A DNA stretch of 64,000 nucleotides, from contig CAZIMS010000007.1 of NCBI GenBank assembly GCA_964540515.1, positions 62,001 through 126,000 on the forward strand, read 5' to 3'. The notes beneath the pieces are model-generated. The model saw only the letters and a program-made list of their open reading frames with translations. It ran no database searches and had not been told where the DNA came from. Both the position numbers and the translations under genes were made by a program. This stretch comes from JAOAGA01 sp964540515. Lineage in GTDB: Bacteria > CALINM01. Positions 8,522-15,301 of this stretch are shown in pieces (position 1 is the stretch's first letter; the number at the start of each line of letters is the position of its first letter).

Positions 8522-9108
8522 GTTTTTCTATAAAAGTACTGCTTTTTTTATTGATATTAGTAAATCTATCTTTTGCTGATATCTATAGATATGAAGATGA
8601 GAGCGGAGTTATTCATTTTACTGACACTCCTAATCATAAAGGCTATAAGCTATACCTAAGGACAGGTTTTTTCAATGTAAAAGATTTTAATAACTATTTT
8701 AAAAAATATGATCATCTTATCCATAAATACTCTGAGATCTATAATATTGATTATTCTCTTGTAAAAGCTGTTGTTCGAGCTGAATCTGGCTATAACTCAA
8801 AAGCCATATCAAGAAAGGGTGCCATGGGCTTAATGCAACTAATGCCAGAGACAGCCAGCTTATTTGACTGTGAAAACCCCTTTGACCCAGAAAGTAATAT
8901 TAGAACTGGTATTAAATATCTGAAATACTTGCTTAACTATTTTAATAATGATATAAAGCTTGCACTGGCTGCCTATAATGCTGGTCCTAAAAATGTTATT
9001 AAATATGGCTATACTATACCGCCTTTTAATGAAACAAGAAATTACGTAAAAAAAGTTTTAGAATATTATAAAATGTACTCTAATATTAATATTAGTAGGT
9101 CAAACTAA
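8518..9108 (+). CDS. Lytic transglycosylase (SLT family) with DUF4124-like N-terminus
   Basis: A periplasmic muramidase-like enzyme that cleaves peptidoglycan to anhydromuropeptides. A signal peptide covers residues 1-20, with likely cleavage after SFA. A short DUF4124-like segment (IYRYEDESGVIHFTDTP) follows, then the SLT domain from about residue 65. Catalytic Glu89 lies in RAESGYN, followed by GAMGLMQLMPET (101-112) and AAYNAGP (151-157), the three SLT motifs. The 196 residues are compact but complete. The gene is coupled at both ends (ATGA with the peptidase, TAATG with the TPR gene). Confidence 0.92.
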   Translation: MSFSIKVLLFLLILVNLSFADIYRYEDESGVIHFTDTPNHKGYKLYLRTGFFNVKDFNNYFKKYDHLIHKYSEIYNIDYSLVKAVVRAESGYNSKAISRKGAMGLMQLMPETASLFDCENPFDPESNIRTGIKYLKYLLNYFNNDIKLALAAYNAGPKNVIKYGYTIPPFNETRNYVKKVLEYYKMYSNINISRSN

Positions 9109-10055
9109 TGGCAGAGAAAGATTATTTGAAGGATGCTTTGAGTTTAATAAATAAATGCGATTACAAATCTGCAGAGCAACTTCTAAAAGAAGGACTAGAT
9201 CTATATCCTGACGATGAAAAGCTACTTAATTTATTAAGCTGGATACTATTCCATTTAGAGAAATATCAAGAAATGATTGATGTATATAAAAAGCTAGTTA
9301 AACTAAACTCTCAAATTAGTTTTACCATGTTTTTTAATTTAGGTAAGGCCTACTTTCAGCTTGGTGATTATAAATCTGCAATTGACGCCTTTATAAAGAC
9401 AATTGAACTTGTACCAAGCCATAAAAATGCCCTCTTTTATTTAAGTGCATGTTATGAAAAATTAGGCGATCTAAAATCTTCCAAAAAGGTTCTATCAAAA
9501 ATCATAGATAAAAACCTCTCAGATGAAGAGCGGGGAAATATTTCTCTTCAAGAAGGTCTTGAAGAAGTCACCATAATTGATCTGCTAACATCTAAAGTAG
9601 AGTCTAAGGAGATTAAAAAATATAATATTTCCAAGATTAAGTTTTATGGAAATTGGTCTATAGTTAAAGATAAATATATTCTCTTGGAAGGAAGTCTTAA
9701 TAAAGAAAATTTTATTGAACATGTATTTATATCTGGAGAAGGAGGTGCAATTTTAAAAACAGATAGTGTAACATTAAACATCAAAGAAAACGAAGAGATA
9801 TGGATTAATGGAAAATATCTTGTGGGTATTGAGGGTGGCTTTGAAGGCCCTTTTAATAAATCTAATTTTATCAGAATAAAAGGTCCTAGAAAGGTAATTT
9901 TTACCTACCTGGAGCACTTTTTAGCAGATATAAACGAAGGAGATGTTATCAATAAAGACCATATTTTGTTACTCTTAGGAATAGATAAGGTATCTCTCGA
10001 AGAAAACAATATTATCATATTAAAGGGTAAGGGAAGAGCTCTACTTTTAAAATGA
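9108..10055 (+). CDS. TPR-repeat protein with AIM24-like C-terminal domain
   Basis: A 315-residue protein without signal peptide. Residues 1-145 are tetratricopeptide repeats, the clearest being FFNLGKAYFQLGDYKSAIDA and ALFYLSACYEKLGDLKSSKK, suggesting a protein-binding platform. The rest is beta-rich and glycine-containing (FISGEGGAILKTD, LVGIEGGFEGPF, GPRKVIFTY) and resembles AIM24-family beta domains, an assignment I hold with low confidence. It overlaps the transglycosylase stop by one base and pgsA by 4 bases. Its function is unknown; cell-envelope neighbours hint at an envelope-related role. Confidence 0.7.
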   Translation: MAEKDYLKDALSLINKCDYKSAEQLLKEGLDLYPDDEKLLNLLSWILFHLEKYQEMIDVYKKLVKLNSQISFTMFFNLGKAYFQLGDYKSAIDAFIKTIELVPSHKNALFYLSACYEKLGDLKSSKKVLSKIIDKNLSDEERGNISLQEGLEEVTIIDLLTSKVESKEIKKYNISKIKFYGNWSIVKDKYILLEGSLNKENFIEHVFISGEGGAILKTDSVTLNIKENEEIWINGKYLVGIEGGFEGPFNKSNFIRIKGPRKVIFTYLEHFLADINEGDVINKDHILLLLGIDKVSLEENNIIILKGKGRALLLK

Positions 10056-10630
10056 TTAAAAATAGGGACACAATGTTTACACTACCTAACATTATAACCC
10101 TTATCCGAATATTCTCTATTCCTTTTGTCATTTATTTCCTCTATGAACCAACTAAAGATAAATGTTTGTATGGAGCATTAATTTTTCTTTTCGCTGCCTT
10201 AACAGATTGGGTTGATGGTTACGTTGCAAGACAAATGAAATCTGTGACTAATTTGGGCAAATTCCTTGACCCACTTGCTGATAAACTACTTGTAACATCT
10301 GGATTAATACTTTTACTATATCACCGATGGGTACCCGTATGGGCGGTACTTATAATTTTAATACGAGAGATTATTGTAATGGGTCTTAGAGATATCGCAG
10401 CCGTTCAAGGTGAGGTAGTTCCTGCTTCTATATCGGGTAAAATAAAGACTTTTGTTCAGATGATAGCCATATTCCTCCTATTAATCCATTATAGATACCA
10501 TATAGAAGAGCCCTATTCTGTTACCCTTGATTTTCACTCTCTTGGATACGATGTGTTAATTCTTGCTGTTGTAATAACCGCATGGTCAGGTATTGATTAC
10601 ATAATCAAACTAAGAAAATATATAACCTAA
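10052..10630 (+). CDS. pgsA: CDP-diacylglycerol-glycerol-3-phosphate 3-phosphatidyltransferase
   Basis: Integral membrane enzyme that makes phosphatidylglycerophosphate, the first step to phosphatidylglycerol and cardiolipin. The CDP-alcohol phosphatidyltransferase signature is complete: DWVDGYVAR, then eight residues to the conserved Gly, ending in DPLADK. Several hydrophobic segments follow. The 4-base overlap start at 10052 is used here, but a second ATG at 10073, preceded by GGGACA, would remove seven residues and match family N-termini (TLPNIITLIRI) equally well. It is the last gene of the plus-strand run. Confidence 0.93.
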   Translation: MIKNRDTMFTLPNIITLIRIFSIPFVIYFLYEPTKDKCLYGALIFLFAALTDWVDGYVARQMKSVTNLGKFLDPLADKLLVTSGLILLLYHRWVPVWAVLIILIREIIVMGLRDIAAVQGEVVPASISGKIKTFVQMIAIFLLLIHYRYHIEEPYSVTLDFHSLGYDVLILAVVITAWSGIDYIIKLRKYIT

Positions 10631-10776
10631 AACCAATTTATCCCCCACTAAAATAATCTAAAAATTTCAGAGATATCAGAAACTACCATAAACCCCTATA
10701 CCCCTAAAAAGATAACAGATACGTAACTTTTCTATAATATTTTAACAACATACTTAGAGAAATTAAGAAGACAGTC

Positions 10777-10817
10777 TATAGAGTTAAAAAACTTAGATAG
10801 AATATTTAAACTCTATA
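10777..10817. repeat. Inverted repeat between convergent pgsA and OmpA-like genes
   Basis: TATAGAGTT (10777-10785) and AACTCTATA (10809-10817) are perfect 9-base complements with a 23-base A-rich spacer. The 210-base gap 10631-10840 otherwise shows no gene. The stem is AT-rich and lacks a clean T-tract, so it is only a weak terminator candidate for the converging transcripts. Confidence 0.3.
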
Positions 10818-10840
10818 AAACTATTTACCTTACTAATAAC

Positions 10841-11953
10841 CTAATCAATTGGAGATAAAACTATCTCAATTCTTCTATTTTTTGCTCGTCCTTCTTCTGT
10901 ATCGTTTGAAGCAACTGGCATATTATCAGCATAACCAACCGCACTTAATATTTTTGGGTTAATTCCTCCTTTTTCAATTAAATATCTTACTACTGTTGTA
11001 GCCCTTGCTGTTGAAAGTTCCCAGTTTGTAGGAAATTTTTTTGCTATTCTTGGACCAATTGGGATATTGTCGGTATGACCCTCTATCCTAATCTGTTTAT
11101 CAGTAACATTCTTTAATATTTCTGCAACTCTATCAATAATTTTTTTCCCGCTACCCTTTATTTCTGCACTACCAGAATCAAAAAGAATTTTCTCAACCAT
11201 TTGCAAAGTAAGCTTATCCCTAAGTTGAGTAACTTCTATCTCTCCCTTTTTAATTTCTTCTTTCAACTCACTAACAAGACTATTATAGGTGTTTTTAAGC
11301 TGAGAGATGGCTTTTTCTTTCTCTTCCATTATCTTTAATTTTTCCTGAGACAAGTTTGCCAACTCTTTCTTTAAGTCCTGCACTGTTAAATCTTTGTTTT
11401 TCAAATCATTAGTAAGAAAGCTTATCTTTTCCTCTAAAGATTTAATCTCACTGTCCTTTGAAGCCAAAGAAATGTTCAACTCACCAATTTTTGTAGTTAA
11501 CTCATCTTCTTTAATTTTAGAAATTCTATTTAACTCTTCCTTTTCTTTCTCAAGCTCAACTTTTTCTTTCAATAGCTTCACTCTCTCAGTTTTTAAGTCT
11601 TGAATTGTTAAATCCTTATTTTTCAAATCATTAGAAAGAGAAATTATTTTTTCATTACAGGCCTTTATTTCTTTATCCTTTGTTAACAGTGAGTTGTTTA
11701 ATTCAAGAATTTTTACTGTCATCTCATCTTTACTAGCATTTAAAGTGCTCTTTAAATTATCTACCTCTTTTTCAAGCTCCGATTTTTTACTCTCACAATC
11801 ATTGAGATTTGATTCTGTCTTGTTAACTACTTTTTCTAATTTTTCTTTTTCAGAGTTTAGCCTTGCCAACTCATCTAAACATGCTTGATATTTTCCTGTA
11901 GATACGCAGCCTGTAAAAATTAATAATAATATAAGAAGTATAATTTTTTTCAT
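10841..11953 (-). CDS. OmpA-family lipoprotein with long coiled coil
   Basis: A 370-residue envelope protein. A lipoprotein signal with lipobox FTGC puts the lipidated cysteine at residue 16. Residues about 22-245 are an almost continuous coiled coil rich in K, E and L, containing two 74-residue repeats. The C-terminal OmpA domain (about 252-366) begins ILFDSGSAEIK and carries the peptidoglycan-binding features EGHTDNIPIG, NWELSTARA and the terminal NRRIEI. It likely tethers the outer membrane to the cell wall across an extended periplasm, as Pal or OmpA do. The start has AGAGAGG five bases upstream. It is monocistronic and divergent from the next gene. Confidence 0.9.
   Translation of the reverse strand: MKKIILLILLLIFTGCVSTGKYQACLDELARLNSEKEKLEKVVNKTESNLNDCESKKSELEKEVDNLKSTLNASKDEMTVKILELNNSLLTKDKEIKACNEKIISLSNDLKNKDLTIQDLKTERVKLLKEKVELEKEKEELNRISKIKEDELTTKIGELNISLASKDSEIKSLEEKISFLTNDLKNKDLTVQDLKKELANLSQEKLKIMEEKEKAISQLKNTYNSLVSELKEEIKKGEIEVTQLRDKLTLQMVEKILFDSGSAEIKGSGKKIIDRVAEILKNVTDKQIRIEGHTDNIPIGPRIAKKFPTNWELSTARATTVVRYLIEKGGINPKILSAVGYADNMPVASNDTEEGRAKNRRIEIVLSPID
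11300..11701 (-). repeat. Tandem 74-residue coding repeat inside the OmpA-like gene
   Basis: Residues 85-158 and about 159-218 align with a period of 74 residues (222 bases): LNNSLLTKDKEIK against LNISLASKDSEIK, and NDLKNKDLTIQDLK against NDLKNKDLTVQDLK. The DNA is also clearly similar, so this is a duplication within the coiled-coil region. It lengthens the periplasmic stalk. Confidence 0.8.
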
Positions 11954-11981
11954 AGCTTACCTCTCTAGTTCTTTTAAATTA

Positions 11982-12010
11982 AATTATACATTAAAAAACA
12001 AAAAATTTAA
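11982..12010 (-). promoter_or_regulatory. Candidate promoter of the OmpA-like gene
   Basis: A perfect -10 TATAAT reads on the minus strand at 11987-11982, with a weak -35 (TTAAAT or CTTAAA) 16-17 bases upstream in an A/T-tract context. The predicted transcript would start about 23 bases before the ATG at 11953. The -10 is convincing, the -35 is not. Confidence 0.45.
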
Positions 12011-12070
12011 GTTGCATGAAAATTAATTTTTTACTAAGAACTTTGGTTAATCCAATAAATCGGGCATTAT

Positions 12071-12099
12071 TTGTCTTGATTAAATTAGTATTATATAAT
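12071..12099 (+). promoter_or_regulatory. Sigma-70-type promoter of the EF-hand-like exported protein
   Basis: TTGTCT at 12071-12076 and a perfect TATAAT at 12094-12099 are separated by exactly 17 bases. The predicted start near 12106 leaves a short leader containing the ribosome site AAAGGGGG (12110-12118) before the ATG at 12124. This supports the downstream ATG over the longer open frame. Confidence 0.6.
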
Positions 12100-12123
12100 A
12101 AAATTCTTAAAAAGGGGGTTTTT

Positions 12124-12885
12124 ATGATAAAAAAGATTTTGTTATTAATGATTATCTTGTTTTCCCATAATATTTCCTATGCAAAAAATGCTAATAAGAT
12201 CCTTTTTGATGAAGGACATAGGCAGCTATTCCTTATCTCAACAGAAGGACAATTTCAGCTATCAGGTCTATCTAATGTCTTAAAAGAAGAGGGTTTTGAA
12301 ATATCTACTACTAAAGAGGCTATTACAGAAGAGATATTAAAAGATTTTCAATCACTAATTATTTCTGGGCCTTTCAAAGAAATTTCTGAAAAGGAGATTG
12401 AAGAAATTTATAAATTTGTCTCAGAAGGTGGTAATTTAGTAGTTATGTTACACATCTATCCCCCTGCAGTAGGTCTTTTTAAGAAGTTTGGAGTTCTGAT
12501 TACTAGAGGCTCAATTAGCGAAAATGATAATCTTATTAATAAAGAGAAAAAGATAGATTTTAACGTTACAAATCTTTCTATGCACCCTCTTTTTGAAAAT
12601 ATAAATAAATTTTCTGTCTACGGTAGTTGGGGGTTTATGGTAGAGAATAGTACTACCTTTTTGATCGCAAAGACAAGCATAAACTCTTGGATTGATATAA
12701 ATAGAAACGGTATTATGGATATTGATGAACCCAGAGGTCCTTTTGGTATTGTAGCTACGGGAAAAGTTGGAAAAGGTAACTTTTTATTCTTTGCCGATGA
12801 TGGCATTTTCCAGAACAATTTTCTAAAGGATGAAAACCTTACTCTCGCAAGAAACTTAGCAAAGTTTTTGAAGTTTGGGTTTTAA
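12124..12885 (+). CDS. Exported protein, DUF4350/GATase-like, with EF-hand-like loop
   Basis: A 253-residue secreted or periplasmic protein of unknown function. The start is the ATG at 12124, after a GGGGG ribosome site and a good promoter; the frame is open back to 12016 but those residues fit neither. A signal peptide spans residues 1-20 (ending SYA). The body resembles DUF4350/ThuA-like class I glutamine amidotransferase folds, with LIISGPFKEIS and FVSEGGNLVVML, where a glycine turn follows each strand; I see no catalytic Cys-His pair. Residues 191-202 (DINRNGIMDIDE) form a textbook 12-residue EF-hand calcium loop. It stands alone, divergent from the OmpA-like lipoprotein. Confidence 0.7.
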   Translation: MIKKILLLMIILFSHNISYAKNANKILFDEGHRQLFLISTEGQFQLSGLSNVLKEEGFEISTTKEAITEEILKDFQSLIISGPFKEISEKEIEEIYKFVSEGGNLVVMLHIYPPAVGLFKKFGVLITRGSISENDNLINKEKKIDFNVTNLSMHPLFENINKFSVYGSWGFMVENSTTFLIAKTSINSWIDINRNGIMDIDEPRGPFGIVATGKVGKGNFLFFADDGIFQNNFLKDENLTLARNLAKFLKFGF

Positions 12886-12907
12886 AAAGTAAGAAAATTA
12901 TAAATTT

Positions 12908-12940
12908 GGTTAGGTAAAGCTTTTTTTGCTTAACCTAACC
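12908..12940. terminator. Hairpin between convergent genes (bidirectional terminator candidate)
   Basis: GGTTAGGT and ACCTAACC form an 8-base stem, extended inward by AAGC/GCTT, around a T-rich loop (12908-12940). It lies 22 bases after the exported protein stop and 8 bases before the sucD stop, so it could end both transcripts. Flanking T-tracts are weak in both directions. Confidence 0.55.
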
Positions 12941-12948
12941 AAAGAAAC

Positions 12949-13827
12949 TTATCTTTTTTCCTCTAAAACCTTTTTAAGTGTTACACCAATCTCTGCTGGG
13001 CTTTTTGCTACAGTGATACCTGCTGATTCCATAGCCAAGATCTTCTCGCTCGCAGTTCCCTTACCCCCACTTATAATTGCGCCTGCATGTCCCATTCTTT
13101 TCCCTTTAGGAGCTGTTATCCCAGCAATATAGCCAACAACAGGCTTTTTAACATTTTCTTTTATATAAATTGCAGCCTCCTCTTCAGCAGTACCTCCAAT
13201 CTCTCCAATCATTATTATAGCTTCTGTCTGAGGGTCTTCATTGAATAACTTTATACAATCGATAAAGTTTGTTCCATTTATCGGGTCTCCACCAATACCA
13301 ATACAGGTCGACTGGCCGATACCTAACTGGGTAAGCTGATAAACTGCTTCATAGGTGAGTGTCCCCGACCTTGAAACAAGCCCCACATTTCCCTTTTTAT
13401 GAATATAGCCGGGCATAATCCCGATCTTACATTCTTCTGGTGTAATAATCCCCGGACAGTTTGGTCCTATCAATCTACTATTACTATCCTGCAAAGCCTT
13501 TTTCACTTTTATCATGTCCATAACAGGTATGCCTTCCGTGATACAAACAATTATCTCAATACCTGCATCTATAGCCTCTATAATGGCATCTGCTGCAAAT
13601 GCTGCTGGGACAAAAATCATTGATGCATTGGCGCCTGTCTCTTTTTTTGCAGCATATACGGTATCAAAGACAGGGAACCCCTCTACAATAGTACCTCCTT
13701 TTCCAGGTGTAACACCACCAACAACTTGTGTACCATAATCCCTACATCCTATCGAATGAAATAAACCTGCACTACCAGTAATACCCTGAGTTATTAATCT
13801 TGTGTTTTTATTTACAAGAATTGCCAT
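12949..13827 (-). CDS. sucD: Succinate-CoA ligase (ADP-forming), alpha subunit
   Basis: Alpha subunit of succinyl-CoA synthetase, which links succinyl-CoA hydrolysis to nucleotide triphosphate formation. The CoA-binding Rossmann domain is at the N-terminus (LITQGITGSAG, GGVTPGKGG). The phosphorylated histidine is His247 in GHAGAI, and IGEIGG at 208-212 is typical. The 292 residues match the family. It follows sucC with a 9-base gap and a GGAGG ribosome site. With KorDABC it completes the 2-oxoglutarate to succinate segment of the TCA cycle in either direction. Confidence 0.96.
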   Translation of the reverse strand: MAILVNKNTRLITQGITGSAGLFHSIGCRDYGTQVVGGVTPGKGGTIVEGFPVFDTVYAAKKETGANASMIFVPAAFAADAIIEAIDAGIEIIVCITEGIPVMDMIKVKKALQDSNSRLIGPNCPGIITPEECKIGIMPGYIHKKGNVGLVSRSGTLTYEAVYQLTQLGIGQSTCIGIGGDPINGTNFIDCIKLFNEDPQTEAIIMIGEIGGTAEEEAAIYIKENVKKPVVGYIAGITAPKGKRMGHAGAIISGGKGTASEKILAMESAGITVAKSPAEIGVTLKKVLEEKR

Positions 13828-13836
13828 AGCCCCTCC

Positions 13837-14997
13837 TTATTTAACTGCTGATACAACTTTAATTGCTGCATCTGTCATATCTGTGGCTGAAATTAGTGAT
13901 AATCCAGATTCCTGTAGCATCTTTTTGCCAAGCTCAACATTTGTGCCCTCAAGCCTTACAACAACAGGAACTTTAATAGAGATTGCCTTAGCTGCAGATA
14001 TAATTCCCTGAGCAATTACGTCACATTTCATTATGCCACCAAAGATATTTACTAACACTGCTTTCACATTTTTATCTGAAAGTATAAGTTTAAAGGCCTC
14101 TGTAACCTTCTCAGTTGAGGCACCACCTCCAACATCAAGAAAATTGGCAGGTTCGCCGCCATGAAGTTTTATGATATCCATAGTTGCCATGGCAAGTCCT
14201 GCACCATTAACCATACAGCCTATATTTCCGTTAAGTCCTATGTATGACAAATCATATTTACTGGCCTCAACCTCTCTTATATCTTCTTCTGAGAAATCTC
14301 TTAATGCCTCTATATCTTTATGTCTAAATAAAGCGTTGTCATCAAAATTCATCTTACAGTCAAGAGCCAAAACATCTCCTTCCTTTGTAACCACAAGAGG
14401 GTTAATCTCAGCTAATGAACAGTCACATTCTTCAAAACACTTTTCGAGAGATAGTATAAACTTAACCATTCCCTGAGCAATCTTATCTTTGAGACCCAAC
14501 CCATAGGATATCTTTCTTGCCTGGAAGGGCAATATACCTGTTACTGGATTAACAGATTCTTTCAATATCTTTTCTGGATGATTCTTCGCAACCTCCTCTA
14601 TCTCCATACCACCTTCTGTTGATGCCATCAAAGTAACTCTGCCAATACTTCTATCAACAACAATTCCTAAATATAGCTCTTTCTCAATATTACAACCTGC
14701 TTCAATATAGACCTTATTTACTATCTTCCCCTCTGGACCTGTCTGATGAGTCACAAGCTTCATACCAAGCATATTTTTTGCAACCTCTTTAACTTCCTCT
14801 GGAGAGTTACAAACCTTTATACCTCCAGCCTTTCCTCTCCCACCAGCATGAACCTGTGCCTTAACAACATAAATATTAGAGTTAATCTTTTTAGCAGCCT
14901 CTAAAGCCTCTTCAGGACTTTCTGCTAAATAACCTTCTGGTACATTAACGCCATACTTTTTTAGAATAGCCTTTGCTTGGTATTCATGAATATTCAT
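13837..14997 (-). CDS. sucC: Succinate-CoA ligase (ADP-forming), beta subunit
   Basis: ATP-grasp subunit of succinyl-CoA synthetase. It begins with MNIHEYQAKAILKKYGV, the invariant SucC N-terminus, continues with VKAQVHAGGRGKAGG (nucleotide binding) and later NGAGLAMATMD and NIFGGIMKCDVIA. The 386-residue length is standard. A strong ribosome site GGAGGA lies at 15001-15006. It is first in a two-gene operon with sucD and is transcribed divergently from tRNA-Asp across a 221-base spacer. Confidence 0.96.
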   Translation of the reverse strand: MNIHEYQAKAILKKYGVNVPEGYLAESPEEALEAAKKINSNIYVVKAQVHAGGRGKAGGIKVCNSPEEVKEVAKNMLGMKLVTHQTGPEGKIVNKVYIEAGCNIEKELYLGIVVDRSIGRVTLMASTEGGMEIEEVAKNHPEKILKESVNPVTGILPFQARKISYGLGLKDKIAQGMVKFILSLEKCFEECDCSLAEINPLVVTKEGDVLALDCKMNFDDNALFRHKDIEALRDFSEEDIREVEASKYDLSYIGLNGNIGCMVNGAGLAMATMDIIKLHGGEPANFLDVGGGASTEKVTEAFKLILSDKNVKAVLVNIFGGIMKCDVIAQGIISAAKAISIKVPVVVRLEGTNVELGKKMLQESGLSLISATDMTDAAIKVVSAVK

Positions 14998-15174
14998 AGT
15001 TCCTCCCGACTAACATTTAAAAACCTAATTTTATTATTCATAAAAAAATTTTATTTTCAATAAAAAAATTTCAAAACCTTTAAAGATGCCATCTGCTAAG
15101 CTTGTCTGGAATAGCAAATAAGGGGAAATATACTAAAAAATATTATTTCTGCTAAGCAATTTAAAATTTTTTTC

Positions 15175-15204
15175 TTGCAAAGAGGTAAGCAAATATGCTT
15201 TAAT
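15175..15204 (+). promoter_or_regulatory. Candidate promoter of tRNA-Asp
   Basis: TTGCAA at 15175-15180 and TTTAAT at 15199-15204 are separated by 18 bases, placing initiation about 7 bases before the mature tRNA 5' end. The rest of the 14998-15218 gap is AT-rich without a gene; the motif TCTGCTAAGC occurs twice in it, near 15092 and 15149, with no known meaning. Confidence 0.35.
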
Positions 15205-15218
15205 ATTTAATCTAAAGT

Positions 15219-15295
15219 GGAGCCGTAGTTCAGTCGGTTAGAACGCCTGCCTGTCACGCAGGAGGCCGCGAGTTCGAGTCTCGTCGGCTCCGCCA
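15219..15295 (+). tRNA. tRNA-Asp (anticodon GUC)
   Basis: A 77-base cloverleaf. The acceptor arm GGAGCCG (15219-15225) pairs with CGGCTCC (15285-15291); the discriminator is G and a CCA end is encoded at 15293-15295. The anticodon stem CCTGC/GCAGG (15246-15250, 15258-15262) encloses the loop CTGTCAC with anticodon GTC at 15253-15255. The T arm contains the usual GTTCGAGTC. The identity elements (G discriminator, GUC) indicate aspartate. It is a single tRNA gene, ending 6 bases before the stop codon of the convergent relA/spoT gene. Confidence 0.96.
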
Positions 15296-15301
15296 TTTTT
15301 A

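Noticed and set aside
12016..12123. N-terminal extension of the EF-hand-like exported protein
   Set aside because: It would bury the signal peptide and overlap the promoter at 12071-12099; the ATG at 12124 has the ribosome site.
4139..14997. Evidence for a reductive TCA cycle
   Set aside because: Kor and SucCD work in both directions; no ATP-citrate lyase, citryl-CoA or fumarate reductase gene is in the window.
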